Notes: generated by a model from the letters alone, not told the origin. Numbered from the stretch's first letter, positions 16,774-26,262 are shown. The stretch: DNA of 64,000 nt from Leptolyngbyaceae cyanobacterium C42_A2020_001 (GCA_015272515.1 JACYLN010000009.1:1-64000); one strand, 5' to 3'. Program-made: numbers and translations.

Positions 16774-18987
16774 TTATACAGGCACCTTCGCCAAGCTTTG
16801 CCCAATTTCGGCTTTCGTTCCAGGTGCATAGACACGGGTGACGTAGTCCGCAATCATGCGGTGGGTATTGAATGCGAGTCCATTGGTTTTGATGGAATTC
16901 TTCATCATGGTGACCCAACCGTGTGGCACACCGTCGCTGTCCTGGTCGTAGTAGAGCGGCACAATTTCTTCCTCTAACAGCTTATAGAGCGAATCAGAGT
17001 CAATTTTGTCCTGTAGTTCCTGGTTACTGGTGTGGGCATCTTCACCGATCGCCCAACCATTCAACCCTTTGCCACTGGCATCTGTCTGATAACCCTCGCA
17101 CCACCAACCATCCAGCACGCTACAGTTGAGTCCGCCGTTGAAACAGACCTTTTGGCCGCTGGTGCCGGATGCTTCGAGCGGACGACGTGGATTATTTAGC
17201 CAAACATCCACACCTTGAACCAGTTTCCGGGCGGTGTACATATCGTAATCTTCGACAAACGCCACGCGGTTTTGCACAGCAGGCTGCTTACACCACTCCA
17301 TCAACCGCTGAATGATTCGTTTACCTTCTTCATCGGCGGGATGGGCTTTGCCAGAGAAGATGATTTGTACAGGGCGTTCCAAACTGCTGAAGATTTTGAG
17401 CGCGCGATCGGCATCTCGCAGCAGCAAATCGCCTCGTTTATAGGGGCTGAAACGACGGGCAAACCCAATCGTCAAAATGTTAGGGTCAAGAATTTGATCT
17501 GCCGCCGCGATCGTATCGGGAGACTCCCCCCGATTCTTGCGAGACTGCTTAATCCTAAAACGAGCATGAGCAACCAGGCGTTCTTTCAGCACCATATGCC
17601 GCCACCACAGTTCCTCATCCGGGATTTGATCCACTTTTGCCCAGAGTTGGGGATCAAACACTTTATCGAACCAGTGCTCATCCAGATATTGGGAGTAGAG
17701 GTCTCCCAAAAGTGAAGCCGTCCAGGTGGAGGCATGAACTCCATTAGTTACATAGCCGATGGGTACAGTGTCTTCAGTCTTGTCGGGATAGAGAACGTGC
17801 CACATCTGACGGGACACTTGCCCGTGCAGTTCACTGACACCATTAGCAGTACGGCAAAGGCGCAACGCCAGTACCGTCATGCCAAACGGCTCCCAGGGAT
17901 CGCCTAAGCGACGAGCACCAAGCGCCAGAAATTGTTCACGGGATAGCCCCAACTGCCCCCAATATTGAGCAAAGAAGGAATCCATCAGGTCTGCCGAGAA
18001 AACGTCGTGCCCAGCGGGAACGGGAGTATGGGTGGTGAATACGCAGCGATCGCGCACCGATGCTTCGATGTCATAAAACGATTTGCCCGTGCGTTGAATC
18101 TCCAATCGAGAAACTTCCAGGAGGCAAAATGCGGCGTGTCCTTCGTTTAGATGATAGATTCCGGGTTCAATCCCCAGTGCCTGTAATGCTCGTACACCAC
18201 CGATCCCCAAGATAATTTCTTGAGCAATTCGGGTTTCTTGATTGCCCCCATACAGGTGCCCCGTTAACCAGCGATCAATTGGGTCGTTATCGTCTCGGTT
18301 AGTGTCCAGCAGGTAAAGGGCAACTCGTCCAACTTGCACTTGCCAAATTTGAACTTTGACTATTCGTTGACGCACCTGAACCTCAACCACGTAAGGTTGA
18401 CCCTGCTCATCGGTCAGCAGTTTTAGGGGCATTCGGTCAAATGGTGCATCGACGTAGTAATCTTCTTGCCAGCCATCCCGGTTCAAGCGTTGGCGGAAGT
18501 ACCCCTGCCGATACAGCAAGCCAATCCCTACCATTGGCACACCTAGATCGGAGGCTGATTTGAGATGATCCCCAGCTAAAATTCCTAAGCCACCAGAATA
18601 GACGGGCAAAGATTCGTGCAACCCAAACTCGGCACAAAAGTAAGCAACGGGATGTGTTTTAGAAATTTGCGGAGCAACCCGGGTTGCCCAGGTGTTTTCG
18701 GCTGCCATGTAGCGGTCAAAATCGGCAACTAGCAAATTCAACCGCTTCAGGTAGAGAGGATCGATGGCAAGTTGAGTGAGACGTTCATAGGAGACTGTTT
18801 CTAGTAGTGCGATGGAGTTATGTCCACAGCGCTCCCACTCATCCGGGTTGATTAACTCAAACAATGAAACTTGATCAGCCGCCCAGCACCACCAGTAATT
18901 ATGAGCCAGGTCTGCCAGTCGCTTTAGAGAGCGGGGCAGTTTGGCGCTTAAACGAGCAGTCGGGGTTGAGGAAGCAATACTTACCAT
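16774..18987 (-). CDS. glgP: Alpha-glucan (glycogen) phosphorylase, GT35
   Basis: The 737-residue enzyme releases glucose-1-phosphate from glycogen. It belongs to the shorter branch of glucan phosphorylases with an N-terminal DUF3417 region (LADLAHNYWWCWAADQ). Family motifs include the substrate region CAEFGLHESLPVYSGGLGILAGDH, LLYRQGYFRQRL, YHLNEGHAAF, THTPVPAGHD and the pyridoxal phosphate site EASGTSGQKVCFNGG with its Lys. The start MVSIASSTPTARL is consistent with the family. It is divergent from avtA and precedes the Tab2 gene on its own strand. Confidence 0.95.
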   Translation of the reverse strand: MVSIASSTPTARLSAKLPRSLKRLADLAHNYWWCWAADQVSLFELINPDEWERCGHNSIALLETVSYERLTQLAIDPLYLKRLNLLVADFDRYMAAENTWATRVAPQISKTHPVAYFCAEFGLHESLPVYSGGLGILAGDHLKSASDLGVPMVGIGLLYRQGYFRQRLNRDGWQEDYYVDAPFDRMPLKLLTDEQGQPYVVEVQVRQRIVKVQIWQVQVGRVALYLLDTNRDDNDPIDRWLTGHLYGGNQETRIAQEIILGIGGVRALQALGIEPGIYHLNEGHAAFCLLEVSRLEIQRTGKSFYDIEASVRDRCVFTTHTPVPAGHDVFSADLMDSFFAQYWGQLGLSREQFLALGARRLGDPWEPFGMTVLALRLCRTANGVSELHGQVSRQMWHVLYPDKTEDTVPIGYVTNGVHASTWTASLLGDLYSQYLDEHWFDKVFDPQLWAKVDQIPDEELWWRHMVLKERLVAHARFRIKQSRKNRGESPDTIAAADQILDPNILTIGFARRFSPYKRGDLLLRDADRALKIFSSLERPVQIIFSGKAHPADEEGKRIIQRLMEWCKQPAVQNRVAFVEDYDMYTARKLVQGVDVWLNNPRRPLEASGTSGQKVCFNGGLNCSVLDGWWCEGYQTDASGKGLNGWAIGEDAHTSNQELQDKIDSDSLYKLLEEEIVPLYYDQDSDGVPHGWVTMMKNSIKTNGLAFNTHRMIADYVTRVYAPGTKAEIGQSLAKVPV

Positions 18988-19211
18988 AGCTTGGTTGTTT
19001 GTGGTTGGAATTAAGATACAGATTTTGATCGAAGTTTAGTCCAAACTACGATTGAAGCTACTTTGTAGGGAGAAAATGTGAGGATTGCTACAAAAGTTTG
19101 AAAAGTGTGACCTGTCTTCAATGATGGAGTGATGATCTTTGCAATTATAGGAAGTATCCAGTGTTAAGCTGAGCTTCCAGACTCATGTTGAATTTTACGT
19201 ATTTTGGGGCT

Positions 19212-20474
19212 ATGAAACCTGTTCTCAGTCGAATTGGCGATGATATGTCGAGCCTGACGGGTGTGCGGGCAATTATGAAAGACATTATCGAAACTCTACG
19301 AGCCGGAGCAGGGCAAGAATTCATCAACTTGAGTGCTGGGAACCCGTTAATTCTGCCAGAAGTGGAGCAGCTTTGGCGAAATTGTACGGCTGATTTGCTG
19401 GCAAGTTCAGAGTATGGAGACGTGGTGTGTCGGTATGGTGCCAGTCAGGGCTATCAGCCTTTGCTTGAGGCAGTTGCTCAGGATTTTAACCAACGGTATG
19501 GTTTGAACTTGAGCGATCGCAATGTTTTAATTACACCCGGAAGCCAGAGCCTTTATTTTTATGCGGCAAATGCGTTTGGCGGGCTAACCACCAGCGGTAG
19601 CTTGAGAAAAATCGTGCTGCCCCTCAGCCCCGACTACACCGGATACGGCGGTGTGACGCTTTCGGCGGAGGCGCTAGTTGCCTATAAACCCACCTTAGAT
19701 ATTGACCGTGCGGCTCATCGTTTTAAGTATCGCCCCGATTTCAACCAGCTAGAAATCAATGAGCAAACGGGTTGTGTGATTTTCTCACGCCCCTGCAACC
19801 CTACAGGCAATGTGTTAACGGATGAAGAGGTGCGGAAGATTGCCAACATGGCAGCCGCTTATGACGCTCCGGTATTGATTGATTCCGCCTACGCACCGCC
19901 CTTTCCGGCGTTGAACTTTACCGATATGGCACCGCTGTTTGGTGGCAATATTTTGCACTGTATGAGTTTATCGAAAGCGGGGTTGCCGGGAGAACGCATT
20001 GGGATCGCCATTGGAGATGAGTCTTTAATTCAAACGCTGGAGTGTTTCCAGACAAATTTGTGTATTCATTCCCCCCGGTATGGGCAGGCGATCGCGGCTC
20101 GTGCGATTGCATCAGGTGCACTGGCAGACCTCTCCAGCAATGTTATCCGTCCTTTTTACCAGAAGAAAATTCATATCGTTGAAGCAGCACTCGATCAAGC
20201 AATGCCAGATACCATTCCCTGGTATTTGCACCGGGGCGAGGGAGCCATTTTCTGCTGGCTATGGTTGGATGAACTGCCCATCACCGATTGGGAGATTTAT
20301 CAGAAGCTGAAACAGGTTGGCGTGATTGTAGTTCCTGGTAGTACCTTTTTCCCTGGCTTACACGAAGACTGGATTCACAAGCAGCAATGCCTCCGCATTA
20401 GCCTCACAGGCAGCGATATGGAACTAGAAATTGGGATGAAACGCCTTGCAGATGTGGTGAAACAGGTTTATTAA
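19212..20474 (+). CDS. avtA: Valine-pyruvate aminotransferase
   Basis: AvtA transfers the amino group of valine to pyruvate, giving alanine. This class I/II pyridoxal-phosphate enzyme of 420 residues closely follows E. coli AvtA motifs: LSAGNPLILPEVE, TPGSQSLYFYAANAF, LPLSPDYTGY, SRPCNPTGNVLTDEEV, MSLSKAGLPGERIG with the PLP-binding Lys, and GAIFCWLWLDELPI. ATG at 19212 matches the usual distance to SLTGVRAIMKDI; an ATG nine codons earlier is possible. rimM starts 9 nt after its stop, so the two are almost certainly one transcript. Confidence 0.9.
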   Translation: MKPVLSRIGDDMSSLTGVRAIMKDIIETLRAGAGQEFINLSAGNPLILPEVEQLWRNCTADLLASSEYGDVVCRYGASQGYQPLLEAVAQDFNQRYGLNLSDRNVLITPGSQSLYFYAANAFGGLTTSGSLRKIVLPLSPDYTGYGGVTLSAEALVAYKPTLDIDRAAHRFKYRPDFNQLEINEQTGCVIFSRPCNPTGNVLTDEEVRKIANMAAAYDAPVLIDSAYAPPFPALNFTDMAPLFGGNILHCMSLSKAGLPGERIGIAIGDESLIQTLECFQTNLCIHSPRYGQAIAARAIASGALADLSSNVIRPFYQKKIHIVEAALDQAMPDTIPWYLHRGEGAIFCWLWLDELPITDWEIYQKLKQVGVIVVPGSTFFPGLHEDWIHKQQCLRISLTGSDMELEIGMKRLADVVKQVY

Positions 20475-20483
20475 GCAATCGCC

Positions 20484-21026
20484 ATGACAGAGAGCTTTGT
20501 TGAAATTGGCAAAATCGTAGCGCCGCAAGGATTGAAGGGAGAACTGCGAGTTTACCCAAACTCTGATTTTCCTGAGCGCTTTTTGCAACCGGGGCAACGC
20601 TGGCTGCTACACCCAGGCGATCATCAACCTCGCCCAATCACATTGCTCAAGGGTCGGTATCTGGATGGCAAAGGGCTGTACATTGTGCAGTTGGAAAATA
20701 TTACAGATCGCGATCAGGCAGAAACTTTACGGGATTGCAAGTTGATGGTTCCCGCTAGCGATCGCCTTCCTCTAGAAGAAGGCGAATTCCATGTGGCTGA
20801 TTTGATTGGGCTTGGAGTCTTTGACCAGACGAATCAAACTCTCGTGGGGGAAGTGATCAACGTGCTCACAGCCGGCAATGACCTGCTGGAAGTCAAACGG
20901 TCTCAGTCAGCGAATGCTGAAAAAACTAAAACGGCGCTGATTCCCTTCGTTAAAGCGATCGTGCCAGTAGTTGACCTGAAACAAGGACGGATCGAAATTA
21001 CACCACCCAACGGGTTGCTCGATTAG
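20484..21026 (+). CDS. rimM: Ribosome maturation factor RimM
   Basis: RimM helps the 30S head form and binds ribosomal protein S19. This 180-residue protein has the N-terminal [25 protein letters not shown] typical of the RimM domain and the C-terminal PRC-barrel ending [21 protein letters not shown]. It follows avtA by 9 nt in a two-gene operon. rimM is often next to trmD or rpsP in other bacteria, but not here, which is common in cyanobacteria. The start [12 protein letters not shown] is clear. Confidence 0.96.
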   Translation: MTESFVEIGKIVAPQGLKGELRVYPNSDFPERFLQPGQRWLLHPGDHQPRPITLLKGRYLDGKGLYIVQLENITDRDQAETLRDCKLMVPASDRLPLEEGEFHVADLIGLGVFDQTNQTLVGEVINVLTAGNDLLEVKRSQSANAEKTKTALIPFVKAIVPVVDLKQGRIEITPPNGLLD

Positions 21027-21050
21027 AGTATCTATTCAGAATTTGGAGAA

Positions 21051-21311
21051 TCAGAACTTAGGAAATTGTCCCTGCAACCTTTCAGGCGATTGCAAACAAT
21101 GACTGCACATACAGCCTCTTGGCACCTGGGGATCGCTAACCAATCCACTAGAATTCGCTTCAAGCAGATCATGGCTGGAAGCCTGCTCACTCTCAACCCT
21201 GGTTTGAGCCGAGGTTGCAGCCTCCAGTGCTTGAGCCGAAACCACAACTGTTGTGGATGACATCATCAACACAGCAGGGCAAATAATTAGACTGAATTTA
21301 GCAAGGTTCAT
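21051..21311 (-). CDS. Small secreted protein with CxCxxC-like motif, unknown
   Basis: An 86-residue frame with a clear Sec signal peptide: MNLAKFSLIICPAVLMMSS then a likely cleavage after VVSAQA. The mature part is about 58 residues: a polar stretch followed by GCMCSHCLQSPERLQGQFPKF. Small exported cyanobacterial proteins with a Cys pair or triple before an LQG-type end are familiar to me, but unnamed. Two closely spaced Cys pairs suggest a disulfide or metal. The ribosome binding site is weak. It converges on rimM with 24 nt between the stops. Chance reading is possible but the signal peptide argues for a gene. Confidence 0.6.
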   Translation of the reverse strand: MNLAKFSLIICPAVLMMSSTTVVVSAQALEAATSAQTRVESEQASSHDLLEANSSGLVSDPQVPRGCMCSHCLQSPERLQGQFPKF

Positions 21312-21694
21312 GGCAGCACATTACTCTATTTAGCGACCCAATATAGCAACCCTAAATCATTTGTGGAAAGTAATAAACAAACTTCCAGCGAAATTAACGA
21401 CTTCCTTTGTAAACATTTTTGCTCATGTTGCTAAGATATCAACATCGAAAAGCAATTTGTGGGTACTTTTTGCAGAAAATTGGCTTACTGAAGAGTTTTC
21501 CACCCACACTTCTTGCTGTAAATTCTGTTTTTAATCTGAATTTAGCGATCGCTGACTGAACTAGGGATTATCCGTCCCTGGTTTGAATAAAGTCATCTAC
21601 ACAATATCTTTCGCAACAAAATTTCAGAAGGTTAGTAAAATCAGCCAATACAATAACTCCATTTAGAGCCATCAATTCTCCTAATTCGCGTCTC
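21312..21694. other. Gene-free stretch before the (p)ppGpp synthetase gene
   Basis: 383 nt between the divergent secreted-peptide gene and the plus-strand RelA/SpoT gene. It must hold both promoters, but no convincing -35/-10 pair was identified. A short hairpin AGGGATTATCCGTCCCT lies near 21563. One HIP1-like GCGATCGC occurs near 21545. I see no coding sequence. Confidence 0.6.
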
Positions 21695-23956
21695 ATGAAC
21701 TTAACGGCTCCTGCATCTTCCGTTGAATTTGTCGTCCCCGACTGGCTCCGAGAATGTCAATCGGTTCAAAATTTGATGCCCGATTGTAGCGAGTCTCAAA
21801 TTCCACGAGCAGATGCCGAACTCATCTGTCGAGCGTTTGATTTTGCTTATCAACTTCATCAGGGGCAATATCGCGCCTCTGGTGAGCCTTACATTATTCA
21901 TCCAGTTGCAGTAGCGGGACTTCTACGAGATTTAGGCGGTGGCAGTGCCATGATTGCCGCAGGCTTTCTGCACGACGTAGTTGAAGACACCGACATTACA
22001 TCCGATGAATTAGAGGCGCTGTTTGGCGAAGAAGTCAGAACTCTAGTTGAAGGAGTTACCAAGCTCTCCAAGTTCAACTTCTCCAGTAAAACTGAACGAC
22101 AAGCGGAAAACTTTCGACGGATGTTCTTAGCAATGGCGCAAGACATTCGCGTGATCGTCGTCAAATTGGCAGATCGCTTGCACAATATGCGAACCCTAGA
22201 ACATCTTCCTGATGTCAAACGGCGGCAGATCGCTTTAGAAACTCGCGAAATTTTTGCGCCGTTGGCAAACCGTTTAGGGATCGGGCGCTTTAAGTGGGAA
22301 CTGGAAGATTTAGCGTTTAAGTACCTGGAGCCTGAAGCTTACCGGGGTGTGCAAGAACTGGTTGCCGAGAAGCGCGCCGATCGCGAAGCGCGCTTGTCTG
22401 ACATTGTGGCAGCGCTACGAAACCGCTTGCAACAGATTGGAATTCAAGTCTTTGATATTAGCGGTCGCCCCAAGCATCTTTATGGGATTTATCAGAAGAT
22501 GCAGCGCCAACAAAAGGGCTACGACGAGATCTATGATGTGGCAGCCGTTCGGATGATTGTGGACTCCAACGAGGAATGCTATCGTTCGCTGGCGATCGTC
22601 CACGATATGTTTCGTCCTATTCCTGGGCGTTTTAAGGACTATATTGGCTTACCCAAACCCAACCGTTATCAATCTCTGCACACTGTTGTAATTGGCAATA
22701 CGGGTCGCCCATTAGAAGTTCAGATTCGTACCCTGGAGATGCATCACGTCGCTGAATACGGGATCGCTGCCCACTGGAAATATAAGGAAACGGGCAATTC
22801 ATCGAGTCCTTTAACGGGGGTAGATGAGAAATTCACCTGGCTGCGGCAACTGCTGGATTGGCAGAGTGATCTAAAAGATGCTCAGGAATATCTGGAGAGC
22901 ATCAAGGATGACCTGTTCGATGGTGAGGTCTATGTGTTCACACCCAATGGAGATGTGGTTTCCCTCAGCCGGGGAGCAACACCCGTTGATTTTGCCTATC
23001 GCATTCACACCGAAGTTGGCAACCATTGTGCCGGGGCACGGGTGAATGGGCGCATGGCAACGCTAGACACAACATTGAAAAATGGCGACATTGTTGAAAT
23101 TCTTACGAACAAAAACTCCCGTCCTAGTTTGGACTGGCTGAACTTTGTGGTGACAGCCAGCGCCCGCAACCGGATTCGGCAATGGTATAAGCGATCGCAC
23201 CGTGAAGAAAATATCGCCCGGGGACGCGAAATGCTGGAGCGAGAACTGGGCAAGAACGGCTTTGAAGCCTTACTGAAATCGGCTCCCATGCTGGCAACCG
23301 CAGAGCGATGTAACTACCACAGTGTGGATGATCTTCTCGCCGCTCTGGGTTATGGCGAAGTCACCCTTAACTTGACCGTTAACCGTCTGCGAGAAGCCGT
23401 CAAAGCGCAGCAACAACCCATCGCTACCGATCCCCAACTGCTGCTGCCTAGCTTACCGCCCACCAAAGCGTTGCCACCGCCACCGCCCTCAGGCAAATCC
23501 CCCATCGCTGGAGTGGAAGGCTTACTCTACCACCTGGCAGGTTGTTGTACCCCTGTTCCTGGAGAACCGATTATTGGGGTGGTGACCAAAGGCAACCGGG
23601 GAATTTCTATTCATCGGCAGGGCTGCCCCAACACCGAGCAAATACCGGGCGATCGCCTCGTGCCAGTTAGTTGGAACCCGCTCACTGAAGACAGCGCTCG
23701 TCCCCAAACCTACCCCGTTGATATTCAGATTGAAGTAATTGATCGAGTAGGCGTACTAAAAGACATCCTCTCTCGCCTGACCGATAACAACATCAACGTT
23801 CGCAACGCTCAAGTCAGAACCTTCCCCGACCAAACCGCCGTTATTGATTTGGGAATCGACATTCGCAACCACGACCAGCTTGAACGCACCTTTTCCCAAA
23901 TCAGAAAACTCAGCGATGTGCTCAATATGCGTCGTCTCAGTCAAATTGATAATTAA
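21695..23956 (+). CDS. relA: Bifunctional (p)ppGpp synthetase/hydrolase (RelA/SpoT)
   Basis: The 753-residue enzyme makes and breaks the alarmone (p)ppGpp for the stringent response. Domains in order: the hydrolase HD domain with HPVAVAGLLRDL and the His-Asp pair in FLHDVVEDTD (93-94); the synthetase domain around residues 240-360 with KPNRYQSLHTVVIG and EVQIRTLEMHHVAEYGIAAHW; the TGS domain near 400-460 (YVFTPNGDVVSLSRGATPVDFAYRIHTEVG); and a C-terminal ACT domain (VDIQIEVIDRVGVLKDILSRL). Both catalytic halves look intact. The Pro-rich KALPPPPPSGKSP linker near 590 is distinctive. Only one such gene is visible here. Confidence 0.96.
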   Translation: MNLTAPASSVEFVVPDWLRECQSVQNLMPDCSESQIPRADAELICRAFDFAYQLHQGQYRASGEPYIIHPVAVAGLLRDLGGGSAMIAAGFLHDVVEDTDITSDELEALFGEEVRTLVEGVTKLSKFNFSSKTERQAENFRRMFLAMAQDIRVIVVKLADRLHNMRTLEHLPDVKRRQIALETREIFAPLANRLGIGRFKWELEDLAFKYLEPEAYRGVQELVAEKRADREARLSDIVAALRNRLQQIGIQVFDISGRPKHLYGIYQKMQRQQKGYDEIYDVAAVRMIVDSNEECYRSLAIVHDMFRPIPGRFKDYIGLPKPNRYQSLHTVVIGNTGRPLEVQIRTLEMHHVAEYGIAAHWKYKETGNSSSPLTGVDEKFTWLRQLLDWQSDLKDAQEYLESIKDDLFDGEVYVFTPNGDVVSLSRGATPVDFAYRIHTEVGNHCAGARVNGRMATLDTTLKNGDIVEILTNKNSRPSLDWLNFVVTASARNRIRQWYKRSHREENIARGREMLERELGKNGFEALLKSAPMLATAERCNYHSVDDLLAALGYGEVTLNLTVNRLREAVKAQQQPIATDPQLLLPSLPPTKALPPPPPSGKSPIAGVEGLLYHLAGCCTPVPGEPIIGVVTKGNRGISIHRQGCPNTEQIPGDRLVPVSWNPLTEDSARPQTYPVDIQIEVIDRVGVLKDILSRLTDNNINVRNAQVRTFPDQTAVIDLGIDIRNHDQLERTFSQIRKLSDVLNMRRLSQIDN

Positions 23957-23997
23957 ACACTCCCGATACCCCATTCCCTATCTGCTATTCCCTATCT

Positions 23998-24495
23998 TCA
24001 CCTGCATCCCAACGACTCGCGCGTATCGACACCGGTGACGGGATTTGTTCCAGAAGCCGTTTGGCAAAGCGCCAAAACTTGAGCACGATCAATCGCCGCA
24101 TCGCTAAAGTCAGCGCCCGTCACAATCGCACCTTTGAAATTAGATTTGAGCAGCATGGCAGAGTTGAAAATTGCATCACTGAGATCAGCGTTAGCAAAAT
24201 CAGTAATGTAGGCAATTCCATCACTAAAATCGACTCCGTGTAAGTTCGCATTAGCCAGTTTTGCCCCGTTAAACACGGCACCACGCAGATCAGCCCCACT
24301 AAAATTTGCACCTTGCAGGTTAGAATCGCCAAATTCAGACCGCACTAGATTTTGCCCAGCATAGTTTTTGGCAGTATCCTCTACATCGTCGTAAGCTCGA
24401 ATCGCAGCAGAACTTGCCGCATGAGTAGGGGTTGCCCCCGTGATTAGAACCACAAGAGCAAGAAGAACGCTAATAACTGTTTTTAGGACACACAT
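23998..24495 (-). CDS. Exported pentapeptide-repeat protein, probably lumenal
   Basis: A protein of 165 residues with a Sec signal peptide (MCVLKTVISVLLALVVLITG, cleavage after THAA) and about 15 pentapeptide A(N/D)LXX repeats: NLQGANFSGADLRGAVFNGAKLANANL and so on. Such repeats form a right-handed quadrilateral beta-helix. The C-terminus, VLALCQTASGTNPVTGVDTRESLGCR, with two Cys, resembles the thylakoid-lumen pentapeptide proteins TL15 and TL17 of plants, which also carry paired Cys. Lumen location is therefore inferred; function is unknown. The 3' end follows the STRR-like repeats after the RelA gene. Confidence 0.82.
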   Translation of the reverse strand: MCVLKTVISVLLALVVLITGATPTHAASSAAIRAYDDVEDTAKNYAGQNLVRSEFGDSNLQGANFSGADLRGAVFNGAKLANANLHGVDFSDGIAYITDFANADLSDAIFNSAMLLKSNFKGAIVTGADFSDAAIDRAQVLALCQTASGTNPVTGVDTRESLGCR

Positions 24496-24561
24496 AAGAT
24501 AAGAGATTAAAGACGCGATCGCTGCACGTCATTAAACTTAACATCTCAAGTAGATAGTTCA

Positions 24562-24597
24562 AAGCTCCCAGCGACCCCAATAGTCAACCGGGAGCTT
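24562..24597 (-). terminator. Hairpin after the 27-residue ORF
   Basis: Eight-base arms AAGCTCCC and GGGAGCTT enclose a 20-nt loop that can add further pairs. It lies just downstream of the small ORF at 24629-24712 on its strand and before the pentapeptide gene. There is only a weak T run (TTTGAA), so it is a possible, not proven, terminator. Confidence 0.45.
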
Positions 24598-24628
24598 AAC
24601 AAGCGTTTAACACGTAAATCCTCTTTTC

Positions 24629-24712
24629 TTATGGACGCAAGCGGTTGTCAGGTCGCCAAAGAAGGTAAGTTACAAAACCAGTCATCGCAGACAAAATCAG
24701 TAAAGCAATCAT
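24629..24712 (-). CDS. Candidate 27-residue single-span membrane protein
   Basis: Within the 333-nt gap, the minus strand encodes MIALLILSAMTGFVTYLLW followed by RPDNRLRP and TAA. This is one hydrophobic helix of 19 residues with a short basic C-terminus, the form of small photosynthetic and transport subunits (PetL, PetN, PsaM, KdpF and similar). It does not match any of those sequences that I know. The start is ATG at 24712 with a weak TTTAGGG upstream. A hairpin follows its stop. Because the frame is so short it could be chance; conservation would decide. Confidence 0.4.
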   Translation of the reverse strand: MIALLILSAMTGFVTYLLWRPDNRLRP

Positions 24713-24828
24713 AAGCACCCTAAACTGTTTTTATCAGAGTTCCCCGGCAAATTACACAAACTCTCAGCCGAAACACGGAGAACCCTCAGCAAGAGTACTG
24801 AAAAGATACTTACGAGTTACTTCAAGTA

Positions 24829-25602
24829 TTAAAACGGATAACTCATTACCTGAATGACCGTACCACTTTTTGGTAAGCTTCCAGGTCCAAGCGCGATCGT
24901 ATTACCAACTCGGCGAATCGGTACGCCACTCATTAGAGATAGAAAGTTATCGACCGGAACCAAATCACAGGTACCTTTCGCGGCTCGTGTGCGGTAATGG
25001 GTTGGAATGACAATTTTGGGATTTAAGACTTCGATCGCTGCCTTCGCGTTTTCAGGGGTATACGCTTTCGGTCCATTGCCAACCGGAATCAGCAGCAAAT
25101 CTGGGCGACCCATCAAAATCTTTTGCTCTGGAGTAATTGGTGCTGCGGCTCCACCCAAATGCAAAATATCAATCCCCCCCTGCTTCCATCGCCAGGCAAC
25201 GTTAATCCCAAATCGCTTGCCATCCAGCAGATCATGAGAAGTCCGAATCCCCTGAAACTGTCTTCCGTTCACCTGGTAAGAGCCTGCTTCAAACAGCAAT
25301 TTGGGGTTTCCTGGCAAAATTTCAACCGCACCTTCATCCAGCAGTTGACTGCTAATCATAACCAAGTCCGCATTTACTTTAGGAGCACGATAGCCAGCCG
25401 TGCAGCCAACCGTGCGGAAGGGGTTTACTAAGATCCGACCAGCCCCGCCACCTGTGAACAAAAAGCAGGTATGCCCGAACCACTGAATTGAGACAGAGCC
25501 TCCTGTTTGTGCCTGGTAGCTCTGCAAACTAGAGGTTGCTCCCATTCCCAATGCTGTCAACAACCCTGCGCCACCATAGCACATTAACCAACGCCGTTTC
25601 AT
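24829..25602 (-). CDS. Metallo-beta-lactamase-fold protein, divergent metal site, exported
   Basis: The 257-residue protein has an N-terminal RRWLMCYGGAGLLTALG segment that looks like a signal or membrane anchor with a twin Arg. The rest resembles UlaG-like metallo-beta-lactamase folds: SIQWFGHTCFLF, RILVNPF, DILHLGG and IVIPTHYRTR. However, the metal-binding HxHxDH motif is replaced by a region reading MISSQLLDEG. Only the later His residues, in SHDLL, HLGG and THY, remain, so usual di-metal hydrolase activity is doubtful. It lies 20 nt downstream of the trpG/pabA gene and probably belongs to the same operon. Confidence 0.82.
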   Translation of the reverse strand: MKRRWLMCYGGAGLLTALGMGATSSLQSYQAQTGGSVSIQWFGHTCFLFTGGGAGRILVNPFRTVGCTAGYRAPKVNADLVMISSQLLDEGAVEILPGNPKLLFEAGSYQVNGRQFQGIRTSHDLLDGKRFGINVAWRWKQGGIDILHLGGAAAPITPEQKILMGRPDLLLIPVGNGPKAYTPENAKAAIEVLNPKIVIPTHYRTRAAKGTCDLVPVDNFLSLMSGVPIRRVGNTIALGPGSLPKSGTVIQVMSYPF

Positions 25603-25622
25603 AACTCCTCACCTAACCACGT

Positions 25623-26213
25623 TTAGTTGATTGACCGGAGAAAGTTTCGTAGAAGTTCCTTGCCTGATTGAGTCAACACGCTTTCAGGATGAAACTGCAC
25701 TCCCTGAATGTGGGGATACTGCCGATGCCTAACACCCATAATGGTGCCGTCATCAACCCAGGCAGTAACCTCTAAAACATCAGGTAACCCCTGTCGTTCA
25801 ATCACCAGACTATGATAGCGGGTGGCGGTCAACGGATTGTGGATTCCTGCAAAAACACCCACGCCTGTGTGATGAACCTGAGACGTTTTGCCATGCATCA
25901 GTATGGGAGCAGAGACAATTTCTCCACCAAATACCTGACCAATACTTTGATGCCCCAGGCAAACCCCCAAAATTGGCAATGTTGCCCCCAATTCTTCGAT
26001 TAGTTGCAACGAGATGCCCGCGTCGTCGGGTCGTCCTGGTCCCGGAGAGATCACAACTCCATCCGGTTGAAGTTGACGGATTTGATCGAGAGAAATTTGA
26101 TCGTTGCGATAAACCTGCACATCTTGAGCAACTGGAAATTCGTCTCCCAGTTCTCCCAGATACTGAACCAGGTTGTAGGTGAAACTATCGTAATTATCAA
26201 TAACGAGGATCAA
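25623..26213 (-). CDS. trpG: Anthranilate/aminodeoxychorismate synthase glutaminase subunit
   Basis: This class I glutamine amidotransferase supplies ammonia to chorismate for tryptophan or folate synthesis; in cyanobacteria one subunit may serve both (then called pabA). The 196-residue frame starts [20 protein letters not shown] and has the catalytic Cys in [15 protein letters not shown] and the His-Glu pair in [11 protein letters not shown]. The length fits a stand-alone subunit. It lies in a minus-strand cluster with DUF3285, ybeY and dgkA upstream and a metallo-beta-lactamase-fold gene downstream. Confidence 0.93.
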   Translation of the reverse strand: MILVIDNYDSFTYNLVQYLGELGDEFPVAQDVQVYRNDQISLDQIRQLQPDGVVISPGPGRPDDAGISLQLIEELGATLPILGVCLGHQSIGQVFGGEIVSAPILMHGKTSQVHHTGVGVFAGIHNPLTATRYHSLVIERQGLPDVLEVTAWVDDGTIMGVRHRQYPHIQGVQFHPESVLTQSGKELLRNFLRSIN

Positions 26214-26262
26214 GGCGATTTAACTTTTTAGCTCGATAGTGTCCAGCTTACAGCGAGACGGA

